Source of the DNA: Streptomyces sp. JH14
GTDB lineage: Bacteria > Actinomycetota > Actinomycetes > Streptomycetales > Streptomycetaceae
DNA: 64,000 bases
Assembly (NCBI RefSeq): GCF_029428675.1
Contig: NZ_JAJNEL010000001.1
Span: forward strand, 1,302,001 to 1,366,000
Reading direction: 5' to 3'
Under the pieces are notes generated by a model. It was given only the letters and a program-made list of their open reading frames with translations. It had not been told where the DNA came from and did no database searches. Below, in pieces: positions 16,963 through 23,991 of the stretch (position 1 is the first letter of the stretch; each line of letters begins with the position of its first letter). Made by a program: the position numbers and the translations under genes.

Positions 16963-17825
16963 GTACGCCGCACCTCGCATCCACCCCCGCAAGTCCGCGC
17001 CGGTTCGCGCTCGTGCCGACAGCCGCGCTGCTGCTCGGCGCGCTCTACTGCCTGCTGCCGGTCGTCTGGGTACTGGTCGCCTCGACCAAGTCCGGCCGCG
17101 AGCTGTTCTCCACCTTCACCTTCCTGCCGGGCACCGGTTTCACCCGCAACGTCGCCGACCTGTCGGCGTACCGCGACGGTGTGTACTGGAAGTGGATGGC
17201 CAACTCGGCGTTCTATGCCGGCGCCGGCGCCCTGCTGTCCACGGCCGTCTCCGCGCTATCGGGGTACGCCCTGGCCATGTACCGGTTCCGCGGGCAGGAG
17301 GGCATCTTCAACATCCTGCTGGCCGGGGTGCTGATGCCGCCGGTGATCCTCGCCGTGCCGCAGTATCTGCTGCTGGCGAAGGCCGACCTGACGGACTCGT
17401 ACCTCTCGGTCCTGCTGCCGGTGATCCTCTCCCCGTACGGGGTGTATCTCGCGCGGATCTACGCGACGGCCGCCGTACCGGGCGATGTGATCGAGGCCGG
17501 GCGGATGGACGGCGGCAGTGAGTGGCGGATCTTCCGCACCCTCGCGCTGCCGATGATGGTGCCGGGCCTGGTGACCGTCTTCCTGTTCCAGTTCGTCGCG
17601 ATCTGGAACAACTTTCTGCTGCCGTACATCATGCTCGGCGACGACGAGAAGTTCCCGGTCACCCTGGGCCTGTACACCCTGCTCCAGCAGGGCTCCAACA
17701 CCCCCGCCCTCTATACCCTGGTGATCACGGGGGCGCTGCTGGCGATCGTCCCGCTGATCGCGCTGTTCCTGGTCATCCAGCGCTTCTGGAGCCTCGACCT
17801 GCTCTCCGGCGCCGTAAAGTCCTGA
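16959..17825 (+). CDS. ABC sugar importer permease (MalG-type)
   Basis: 288 aa, six-helix permease. It has the usual large periplasmic loop after helix 1 (LYCLLPVVWVLVASTKSGREL) and an EAA loop seen as GDVIEAGRMDGGSEWRIFRTLALP. It ends in the short cytoplasmic tail SLDLLSGAVKS that is typical of MalG-type subunits. ATG overlaps the upstream stop (ATGA). Completes the importer with 16036-16962. Confidence 0.92.
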   Translation: MSTPHLASTPASPRRFALVPTAALLLGALYCLLPVVWVLVASTKSGRELFSTFTFLPGTGFTRNVADLSAYRDGVYWKWMANSAFYAGAGALLSTAVSALSGYALAMYRFRGQEGIFNILLAGVLMPPVILAVPQYLLLAKADLTDSYLSVLLPVILSPYGVYLARIYATAAVPGDVIEAGRMDGGSEWRIFRTLALPMMVPGLVTVFLFQFVAIWNNFLLPYIMLGDDEKFPVTLGLYTLLQQGSNTPALYTLVITGALLAIVPLIALFLVIQRFWSLDLLSGAVKS

Positions 17826-17868
17826 CCGGGGCCCCACCAGGGCTTCCATTGATGAAAGATCATGCACC

Positions 17869-18921
17869 ATGAGCCGCACAGAACAGCCCGGACAGCCCGG
17901 ACCGTCCGGCACGGGACGCCGCAGGCCGCCGACCATTCACGACGTGGCACGGGAGGCCGGGGTCTCCCGCGGCACCGTCTCCCGGGTGCTCAACGGCGGC
18001 CACAATGTCAGCGCGACGGCGCTCGACGCCGTCAACTCCGCAATCCGCAAGACCGGTTACACGGTGAACCGGCACGCCAGATCGCTGATCACCGGGCGCT
18101 CGGACTCGGTGGCGTTCCTGCTCACCGAGCCGCAGGAGCGGTTCTTCGAGGACCCCAACTTCAATGTGCTGCTGCGGGGCTGCACCACCGCACTCGCCGC
18201 GCACGACATCCCGCTGCTGCTGATGATCGCGGGGACGGAGGCCGAACGGCGCCGGAACATGCGGTACATCGCCGGTCATGTGGACGGGGTCCTGCTGGTC
18301 TCCAGCCACTCCGGCGACCCGGTCGCCGCCCAGCTGCACGAGGCCGGGGTCCCGCTCGTCGCCTGCGGCAAACCGCTCGGGCAGGGCTCGAAGGTCAGTT
18401 ATGTGGCGGCCGACGACCGGGACGGTGCCCGCGACATGGTGCGTTACCTGTACGAATCGGGGCGTCGCCGGATCGGAACGGTCAGCGGCCCCCTCGACAC
18501 CCCGGGCGGCGTCGAGCGGCTGGCGGGGTACCGCGAGATGCTCGCCGACTGCGGGCTGCCGGCGGACGAGGCGCTGATCGTCCCGGGCGATTACAGCAGG
18601 GCGAGCGGCGAGGCGGCGGCCACACTGCTGCTGGAGCGGGCCCCCGGCCTCGACGCGGTATTCGTCGCCTCCGACCTGATGGCGCAGGGCGTGCTCGCCG
18701 CGCTGGAGAAGGCTGGACGGCGGGTGCCGGAGGACGTCGCGGTCGGCGGCTTCGACGACTCGCCCGCAGCGCTGGCGTCCCGACCGGAGCTGACCACGAT
18801 CCGGCAGCCGTGGGACCGGATCAGTGCCGAGATGGTACGGGTGCTGCTGGCCCAGATCGGCGGAGAGGACCCGGCCGCGGTGATCCTCCCCACCGAACTG
18901 GTGCGCCGCGATTCGGCGTGA
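17869..18921 (+). CDS. LacI-family transcriptional regulator of the galactan operon
   Basis: 350 aa. The N-terminal helix-turn-helix and hinge are clear: PTIHDVAREAGVSRGTVSRV at about residues 21-40, followed by the GYTVNRHARSL hinge helix. The periplasmic-binding-protein-like effector domain ends in AVGGFDDSPAAL and LTTIRQPWDRI, standard for LacI/GalR. It sits 43 bp after the permease gene, so it is probably both operon member and autoregulator. The palindrome at 14659-14674 is the likely binding site. The effector is probably a galactose oligosaccharide (inference). Confidence 0.9.
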   Translation: MSRTEQPGQPGPSGTGRRRPPTIHDVAREAGVSRGTVSRVLNGGHNVSATALDAVNSAIRKTGYTVNRHARSLITGRSDSVAFLLTEPQERFFEDPNFNVLLRGCTTALAAHDIPLLLMIAGTEAERRRNMRYIAGHVDGVLLVSSHSGDPVAAQLHEAGVPLVACGKPLGQGSKVSYVAADDRDGARDMVRYLYESGRRRIGTVSGPLDTPGGVERLAGYREMLADCGLPADEALIVPGDYSRASGEAAATLLLERAPGLDAVFVASDLMAQGVLAALEKAGRRVPEDVAVGGFDDSPAALASRPELTTIRQPWDRISAEMVRVLLAQIGGEDPAAVILPTELVRRDSA

Positions 18922-18930
18922 CCGCCGCGG

Positions 18931-20001
18931 CTACACGGCGTCCAGTGCCGGGTAGTCGACGTACCCCTTCGCGTCACCGCCGAAGAAGGTGGACGGGTCG
19001 GGGGTGTTGAACGGGCCGCCGGCCTTCAGCCGGGCGGGCAGGTCGGGGTTGGCGATGAACAGGGCACCGTACGAGATGATGTCGGCGATCCCGTCGTCGA
19101 TCACCGAGTGGTCGTCCGGTCCGGTCGGTCCGTCCGTCAGCGCGTTGATGACGAAGGCACCGGAGAACTGCTTGCGCAGCGCGAGGGTCAGCTCGCGGAT
19201 CTCCACTGCCTCCATGACGTGCAGGTAGGCCAGTCCGAGCGGCTCGATCTCCTGTACCAGCGCGGTGTAGACGGCGTCCGGCGCGGGCTCGTCGATGTCG
19301 TTGTACGGGTTTCCGGGCGAGAGGCGCAGCCCGGTCCGCTCCGCGCCGATCTCGGCGGCGACCGCCTTGACCACTTCCACGGCGAACCGGATGCGTGCCT
19401 CCTCGGAGCCGCCCCACCCGTCGGTGCGCCGGTTGGTGTTGGGTGCGAGGAACTGGTGGATGAGGTAGCCGTTGGCGCCGTGCAGCTCGACACCGTCGAA
19501 GCCCGCGTCGACGGCGTTGCGGGCCGCGGTGGCGAAGTCGGCCACGGTCTGCCGGATCTCGGCGTCGGTCAGCTCATGCGGCTCGACGAAGTCCTTCGGC
19601 CCCTCGTGGGTGAAGACCTGGCCGGCGGCCTTGACCGGGGAGGCGCTGACCGGGGTCAGCCCGTCCGGCAGCAGGACCGGGTGGCCGATCCGGCCCGCGT
19701 GCATGATCTGGGCGAAGATCCGGCCGCCCGCGGCGTGCACCGCGTCGGTGACCTTGCGCCAGGACGCGACCTGCTCCGCGCTGTGCAGTCCCGGGGTGAA
19801 GGGGTAGCCCTGACCCACCGCGGACGGCTGGACGCCCTCGGTGATGATGAGCCCGGCCGAGGCGCGCTGGGCGTAGTACTCGACGGTGAGATCGGTGGCG
19901 GTTCCGCCCTCACCGGCCCGGGAGCGGGTCATCGGGGCCATCGCGATCCGGTTGGCGAGCCGGGTGCCGGACAGGTCGATGGGGTCGAATGCGGTGGTCA
20001 T
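18931..20001 (-). CDS. old yellow enzyme family ene-reductase (alkene reductase)
   Basis: 356 aa FMN-dependent TIM barrel of the NADH:flavin oxidoreductase/OYE family. Signatures are NRIAMAPMTRSRA, IFAQIMHAGRIGH, the substrate-anion site H-G-A-N at residues 174-177 followed by GYLIHQFL, and YGALFIANPDLPARL near the C terminus. It should reduce activated C=C bonds of electrophilic compounds with NAD(P)H. ATG 20001 is preferred to an upstream in-frame start because GGGGGC lies just before it. It is divergent from a MarR gene with two operator-like sites between, so it is likely a MarR-controlled stress enzyme. Confidence 0.92.
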   Translation of the reverse strand: MTTAFDPIDLSGTRLANRIAMAPMTRSRAGEGGTATDLTVEYYAQRASAGLIITEGVQPSAVGQGYPFTPGLHSAEQVASWRKVTDAVHAAGGRIFAQIMHAGRIGHPVLLPDGLTPVSASPVKAAGQVFTHEGPKDFVEPHELTDAEIRQTVADFATAARNAVDAGFDGVELHGANGYLIHQFLAPNTNRRTDGWGGSEEARIRFAVEVVKAVAAEIGAERTGLRLSPGNPYNDIDEPAPDAVYTALVQEIEPLGLAYLHVMEAVEIRELTLALRKQFSGAFVINALTDGPTGPDDHSVIDDGIADIISYGALFIANPDLPARLKAGGPFNTPDPSTFFGGDAKGYVDYPALDAV

Positions 20002-20024
20002 GGGAGCCCCCAAAGAAAATTATG

Positions 20025-20080
20025 TGGTCGGCCAATTATTTACGTCGTGCGCCACTGTAACCCATTACTTGGCCGACCAA
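20025..20080. promoter_or_regulatory. paired MarR-type operators between ene-reductase and marR
   Basis: TGGTCGGCCAA (20025-20035) and TTGGCCGACCAA (20069-20080) are two near-palindromic copies of the same site (TTGGYCGRCCAA), 44 bases apart. Palindromic sites in a shared divergent promoter are the usual arrangement for MarR-family control of both genes. The AT-rich stretch around 20014-20042 probably contains the ene-reductase promoter. Confidence 0.7.
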
Positions 20081-20148
20081 GGTAAAGTTCGCAGAAAGCG
20101 CCGGACCCGGTCCCCGACCGGCCGGAGCACCGCCCCGAGGGAGTCCCC

Positions 20149-20643
20149 ATGAAGGCCGAATCCGTCGACCCCGTCTGTACCGAGCTGCCCAGCGCCGCCC
20201 GCGGCGGCCCGGTCAGCCATGCCGTCTCACGGGTCGCCCGGCTGCACCGGATCGCCGCCGGCAAGGCACTCAGGTGCGCCGGGCTCTACCCCGGCCAGGA
20301 GTTCCTGATGATGTATCTGTGGGACGCGGGCGCGGCACGCCAGTCGGAGCTGATCAAGGCGGTCGACCTCGATCCGTCGACCGTCACCAAGATGCTCCAG
20401 CGGCTCGAACAGGCCGGTCACGTCCGCCGCCGCCCCGACCCGGACGACCGGCGGGCCGTCCTGGTCGAGGCCAGCTCGGACAGCTGCGCCCTGCACTCGG
20501 ATGTGAAGCGGGCCTGGACGAATCTGGAGGAGCGCACGCTCGCCGGCCTGGACGCGACGGAGCGCACCGAGCTGGCCCGGCTGCTGGCCAGGGTCGAGGA
20601 GAACCTCTCCCGCGAGGCCGAGAGCTGCCCGGAAGGCCGCTGA
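20149..20643 (+). CDS. MarR-family transcriptional regulator
   Basis: 164 aa winged helix-turn-helix protein. The DNA-binding core is ARQSELIKAVDLDPSTVTKML (recognition helix), and the wing is HVRRRPDPDDRRAVLVE, a textbook MarR D-x-R-D-R-R motif. The flanking helices dimerise. The extra N-terminal segment contains a few Cys residues (two in the first 45 aa and one near the middle), which could allow redox sensing; this is speculation. Divergent from the ene-reductase, with two matching palindromes in the spacer. The stop lies only 4 bp from the stop of the convergent aminotransferase gene. Confidence 0.9.
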   Translation: MKAESVDPVCTELPSAARGGPVSHAVSRVARLHRIAAGKALRCAGLYPGQEFLMMYLWDAGAARQSELIKAVDLDPSTVTKMLQRLEQAGHVRRRPDPDDRRAVLVEASSDSCALHSDVKRAWTNLEERTLAGLDATERTELARLLARVEENLSREAESCPEGR

Positions 20644-20647
20644 CCGG

Positions 20648-21709
20648 TCAGCCCGCGAGCACCTCCAGCGCGTGGTCCACATCGGCCTGCGTGTTGTAGA
20701 GATGGAAGGCCGCCCGCAGATTCCCGGCCCGGACCGACACCGCGATACCGGCCCGGGCCAGCGCCGACTCATGGCTTCCCAGTCCCGGCACGGCGACTAC
20801 CGCGGACCGGCCGGGCACCGGCTCGTGGCCGATCCCGGCCAGCGCGCTACGGAACCGGGCGGCGAGCGCGGTGTTGTGGGCGTGCACGGTGTCGATGCCG
20901 ATCTCGGCCATCAGCGCGAGGGAGCGCTCGGCACCGTGGTACGCGAGGAAGGCGGGCGCCTCGTCGAAGCGGCGCGCGGTGGCGGCGAGCCGGCCGACGG
21001 GTCCGTACGTGCTGTTCCAGCGGTCCTCGCCGGCCACCCAGCTCGCGTACAGCGGCGACAGGGTCTGCTGCGCCTCCTCGGTGACGGTGAGGAACGACGT
21101 ACCGCGCGGGCAGAGCAGGAACTTGAAGCCGCCCGTGACCGTGTAGTCGTACGCTCCGGCGTCCAGCGGCAGCCAGCCTGCGGACTGGGTGGCGTCGAGG
21201 AGAACCCGGGCGCCGTGCGCGGCGGCCGCCGCACGAACCGCGTCGAGGTCGGCGATCCGGCCGTCGGCGGACTGTACGGAGGAGAGGGCGACCAGCGCGG
21301 TCGTGGGCCGCACCGCCTCGGCCATGCCGTCCAGCGGGGCGTACCGCATCCGCAGATCCCCACGGACCGAGAGGGGTCCGACGACCGAGCTGAACTCCCC
21401 CTCGGGCACCAGCACTTCGGCACCGGGCTTCAGCGATGCCGCGATCAGACCGACATGGACGGCGACCGAGCTGCCGGTGGCGACCCGGTCGGGACCGACA
21501 CCGACGAGCCCGGCGAACCGGGTCCGTGCGGCGTCCACGGCGTCGAAGCTGCCCGCGCCCGCACCGGTGCCCGCGGCGTTCTCGTCGGCGAGCGTCTTCA
21601 CCGCCTCGACGGTTCGGCGGGGCAGCAGCCCGCAGCTGGAGGTGTTGAGATACGTGGACTTGGGCGCAAACTCGGCGGCTACGGCCTGGGTGAGCGAGGA
21701 GATCTCCAT
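20648..21709 (-). CDS. class V PLP-dependent aminotransferase (cysteine desulfurase/isopenicillin epimerase-like)
   Basis: 353 aa fold-type I PLP enzyme. [11 protein letters not shown] at the start and the Schiff-base lysine in [15 protein letters not shown] (Lys196), with [15 protein letters not shown] (Asp172), place it with class V enzymes of the EgtE/isopenicillin-epimerase type. There is no mobile-loop catalytic Cys of NifS type that I can identify. ATG 21709 is followed directly by [13 protein letters not shown]. The inverted repeat at 21725-21763 lies right upstream. Substrate unknown. Confidence 0.83.
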   Translation of the reverse strand: MEISSLTQAVAAEFAPKSTYLNTSSCGLLPRRTVEAVKTLADENAAGTGAGAGSFDAVDAARTRFAGLVGVGPDRVATGSSVAVHVGLIAASLKPGAEVLVPEGEFSSVVGPLSVRGDLRMRYAPLDGMAEAVRPTTALVALSSVQSADGRIADLDAVRAAAAAHGARVLLDATQSAGWLPLDAGAYDYTVTGGFKFLLCPRGTSFLTVTEEAQQTLSPLYASWVAGEDRWNSTYGPVGRLAATARRFDEAPAFLAYHGAERSLALMAEIGIDTVHAHNTALAARFRSALAGIGHEPVPGRSAVVAVPGLGSHESALARAGIAVSVRAGNLRAAFHLYNTQADVDHALEVLAG

Positions 21710-21724
21710 GCGTCCAGCCTGAAC

Positions 21725-21763
21725 GCCCCTCAACTCATCGTCAATCACGAAGAATTGAGGGGC
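21725..21763. promoter_or_regulatory. inverted repeat upstream of class V aminotransferase
   Basis: GCCCCTCAA (21725-21733) and TTGAGGGGC (21755-21763) are perfect 9-bp arms with a 21-base AT-richer spacer, 16-54 bases upstream of the aminotransferase ATG. The position suits an operator; a transcript hairpin is also possible. No regulator gene adjoins it apart from the MarR gene on the other side. Confidence 0.45.
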
Positions 21764-21818
21764 ACCCCCAAGCAATGCTTATCGATGCGGTGGAGCGGCC
21801 GGCCGGGGCGGCGCAGGG

Positions 21819-22538
21819 TCAGCCCTGGCTGCCGGCCTGCGGAACCTCGCAGGCCCCGTCGGCGTCGCAGGCCGCCCCGTCCGAGCCGATGGCGGTCAGC
21901 GGGCGGTCCTTCCACGCCTGCTCCAGCGCCTGCGCGAAGACCTCAGCGGGCTGGCCGCCGGAGATCCCGTACCGCCGGTCGAGCACGAAGAACGGCACGG
22001 CGTTGGCACCCAGCGCGGACGCCTCCTGCTCGTCGGCCCGCACCTCGGCCGCGTAGGCCTGCGGATCGGCGAGCACGGCGCGCGCCTCGTCCCCGTCGAG
22101 ACCGGCCTCGACGGCGAGCTCGACCAGTACGTCGTCGTCGAAGACGGACCGCTCCTCGGCGAAATTCGCCCGGTAGGCGAGCGTCAGCAGCTCGTCCTGG
22201 CGGCCGCGGGCCTTGGCGAGGTGGAGCAGCCGGTGGATGTCGAAGGTGCTGCCGTGGTCGCGCCCCTCGGTCCGGTAGCCGAGCCCTTCGGCCTGTGCGT
22301 TGGCCGCGACGTTGGCCTCCATGGACCGGGCTTCCTCACGCGTACGCCCGTACTTCTGCGCCAGCATGTCGATCACCTGCGCGGTGTCGCCCTTGGCGCG
22401 CCCCGGGTCGAGCTCGAAGGAACGGTGCACGACCTCGACCTCGTCGCGATGGGCGAACCCCGCCAGGCCCTTCTCGAAGCGGGCCTTGCCGATGTAGCAC
22501 CAGGGGCAGGCGATGTCGCTCCAGATCTCGACGCGCAT
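21819..22538 (-). CDS. DsbA-family (FrnE-like) oxidoreductase
   Basis: 239 aa cytoplasmic thioredoxin-fold protein with a helical insert. The active site is C-P-W-C (Cys11 and Cys14) in the opening strand VEIWSDIACPWCYIGK. The cis-Pro is in GANAVPFFVLD. The C-terminal tail has two more Cys (ACDADGACEVP), as in FrnE-type proteins. It is usually a protein-disulfide isomerase-like or polyketide-related oxidoreductase; its role here is not defined. ATG 22538 has an AGAAGAAGAG ribosome-binding sequence. Probably monocistronic. Confidence 0.88.
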   Translation of the reverse strand: MRVEIWSDIACPWCYIGKARFEKGLAGFAHRDEVEVVHRSFELDPGRAKGDTAQVIDMLAQKYGRTREEARSMEANVAANAQAEGLGYRTEGRDHGSTFDIHRLLHLAKARGRQDELLTLAYRANFAEERSVFDDDVLVELAVEAGLDGDEARAVLADPQAYAAEVRADEQEASALGANAVPFFVLDRRYGISGGQPAEVFAQALEQAWKDRPLTAIGSDGAACDADGACEVPQAGSQG

Positions 22539-22688
22539 GACTCTTCTTCTCTCCAGGCTGTTGCAGACGGATCGTGCGGCTGTCCCGGCACGGTTGCGCG
22601 AGGGCAGCGCGGAGGCACCCTCCGCTCCCCTGATCAACGCGCGCCCGGACCCTGTCATTCCCCGACCGGGCCGGAGGTTCGTCGGCCG

Positions 22689-23216
22689 CTAATCCTCCAG
22701 CTCGACGATCGGGCGGTCGCTGACGAGGGCCACGATGATCATCGGGGCGTCGCCGTCGCACTGGTTGACGGAGGTCGCGACCCACACGTCCGCGGCGTCG
22801 GGACCGGCGGCCACCGGCCCCCACGCCGACAGATCGCCGCGGCAGTCGTTGTCGCACAGCGCCTGGAAGAGCGGCGGCATGGGCTCGTCCGCGATGCTCC
22901 GGAAGATCGGCACCCGCATGCCCACCTTCCGGTGCGCACCCCACCGGCGGTCCAACTCCGCCACGATGTCGTCCAGATGCCCGCGGGCGGCTTCCTCCGC
23001 GTCATTCCACTCGGGCGCGTACACGCCGACGAGGCTGCCGCTCTCCCAGAGCGGCAGGAACCGGAAGCCCTCGCCGGAGGTCACGGTCCACTCCCCCGTG
23101 ACCGGGTCGCCCTCGCTCTCCGTCGGACCGGCCGCCGGTACGGGCCCGGCGAGCAGCGCCTCGACGTCGCGGACGGCGCGGCCGAGCTCGAACGTCTCGC
23201 CGCTGCGGGCCGTCAC
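22689..23216 (-). CDS. hypothetical protein, last gene of toxin-immunity operon
   Basis: 175 aa, not recognised, starting at GTG 23216, which overlaps the TGA of the probable Imm52 gene (GTGA), so its translation is coupled. It is soluble, acidic and strand/helix mixed, with no signal peptide. FRFLPLWESGSLVGVYAPEWND and MRVPIFRSIADEPMPPLFQALCDNDC stand out; the CDNDC segment could bind metal. The last strand is PMIIVALVSDRPIVELED. Given the location, a second immunity or accessory protein of the toxin is plausible, but nothing in its sequence proves it. Confidence 0.72.
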   Translation of the reverse strand: MTARSGETFELGRAVRDVEALLAGPVPAAGPTESEGDPVTGEWTVTSGEGFRFLPLWESGSLVGVYAPEWNDAEEAARGHLDDIVAELDRRWGAHRKVGMRVPIFRSIADEPMPPLFQALCDNDCRGDLSAWGPVAAGPDAADVWVATSVNQCDGDAPMIIVALVSDRPIVELED

Positions 23217-23911
23217 AGCGCGGGCCGGTCCATCGGGCGCGGCAGCGGCTCCAGCGCACCGGCGTCCCGTAGCTGTACGCAGGCCCGGACCACGGCCCCG
23301 GCGTCGCCTCGCGGCGCGATGTCGAGGAGGACGCCTCCGCCGGCGAGCTCCTTGAGGGCGGAGGTGAGGCCGTCCGGCAGCAGGGCCGCGCGTCCCGGGG
23401 AGAGATAGCCGACCCAGCCGACGGCGGGCGCTCCGACACCGAACCCGTTGTCCCCCAGTGCGTCGAGCACGTCGTCGTCGGTCACATCCCCGAAGTCCGG
23501 CCCCCACACCTCGGCGACCGCCCTGAGGAGCTCGGCGTCGGGGACATCCACGCCCTCCGGCGACTTGATACCGATCACCATCGAGTTGAACAGGAACTCC
23601 GAGGCGCCGCCCGCCAGGCCCCTGGCCTCGATCTCCCAGCCCTGCCCGTCCTTGGTGACGAGATACAGTCCGGCGCCGTCCGAGCCGTACCTGGCCTCCT
23701 GCTGCTGCACCTTCAGAGCGGCGAGCAGGGACGCCTCGTCCGTGCCGAGGCCGGTGGCGGGCCCGGACTCGCGGACCTGGCTCCACGTCCCGCCCGCCCC
23801 GGGGGCCGGCAGAAGCCCGGCGAGCCGGTCCAGCATCAGTTTCCAGCGTCCGGCCACCGCCTCGACCGACTCTTCCCGGGGACCCCAGAAGCCCCGCACC
23901 ACACGCCGCAT
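23213..23911 (-). CDS. probable Imm52-type immunity protein
   Basis: 232 aa, soluble. The N-terminal MRRVVRGFWGPREESVEAVAG with a conserved Gly-Phe-Trp-Gly, a later VWGPDFGDVTDDDVLDAL and the VGYLSPGRAALLP tail resemble the Imm52 family, which from memory is commonly found beside Tox-REase-5 toxins. The gene lies 80 bp after a toxin gene ending in a REase-like domain, which fits. ATG 23911 has GGAG upstream. The stop overlaps the next gene. The Imm52 assignment is by pattern memory; a profile search would decide it. Confidence 0.65.
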   Translation of the reverse strand: MRRVVRGFWGPREESVEAVAGRWKLMLDRLAGLLPAPGAGGTWSQVRESGPATGLGTDEASLLAALKVQQQEARYGSDGAGLYLVTKDGQGWEIEARGLAGGASEFLFNSMVIGIKSPEGVDVPDAELLRAVAEVWGPDFGDVTDDDVLDALGDNGFGVGAPAVGWVGYLSPGRAALLPDGLTSALKELAGGGVLLDIAPRGDAGAVVRACVQLRDAGALEPLPRPMDRPAL

Positions 23912-23991
23912 GTCCTGTCTCCGTCTTCTGTCGTCCACCGGTCCGGCCAGAGTCACCGCCCGAGCCAGGCTAGTGCCTGTCGCGCGGGGCA

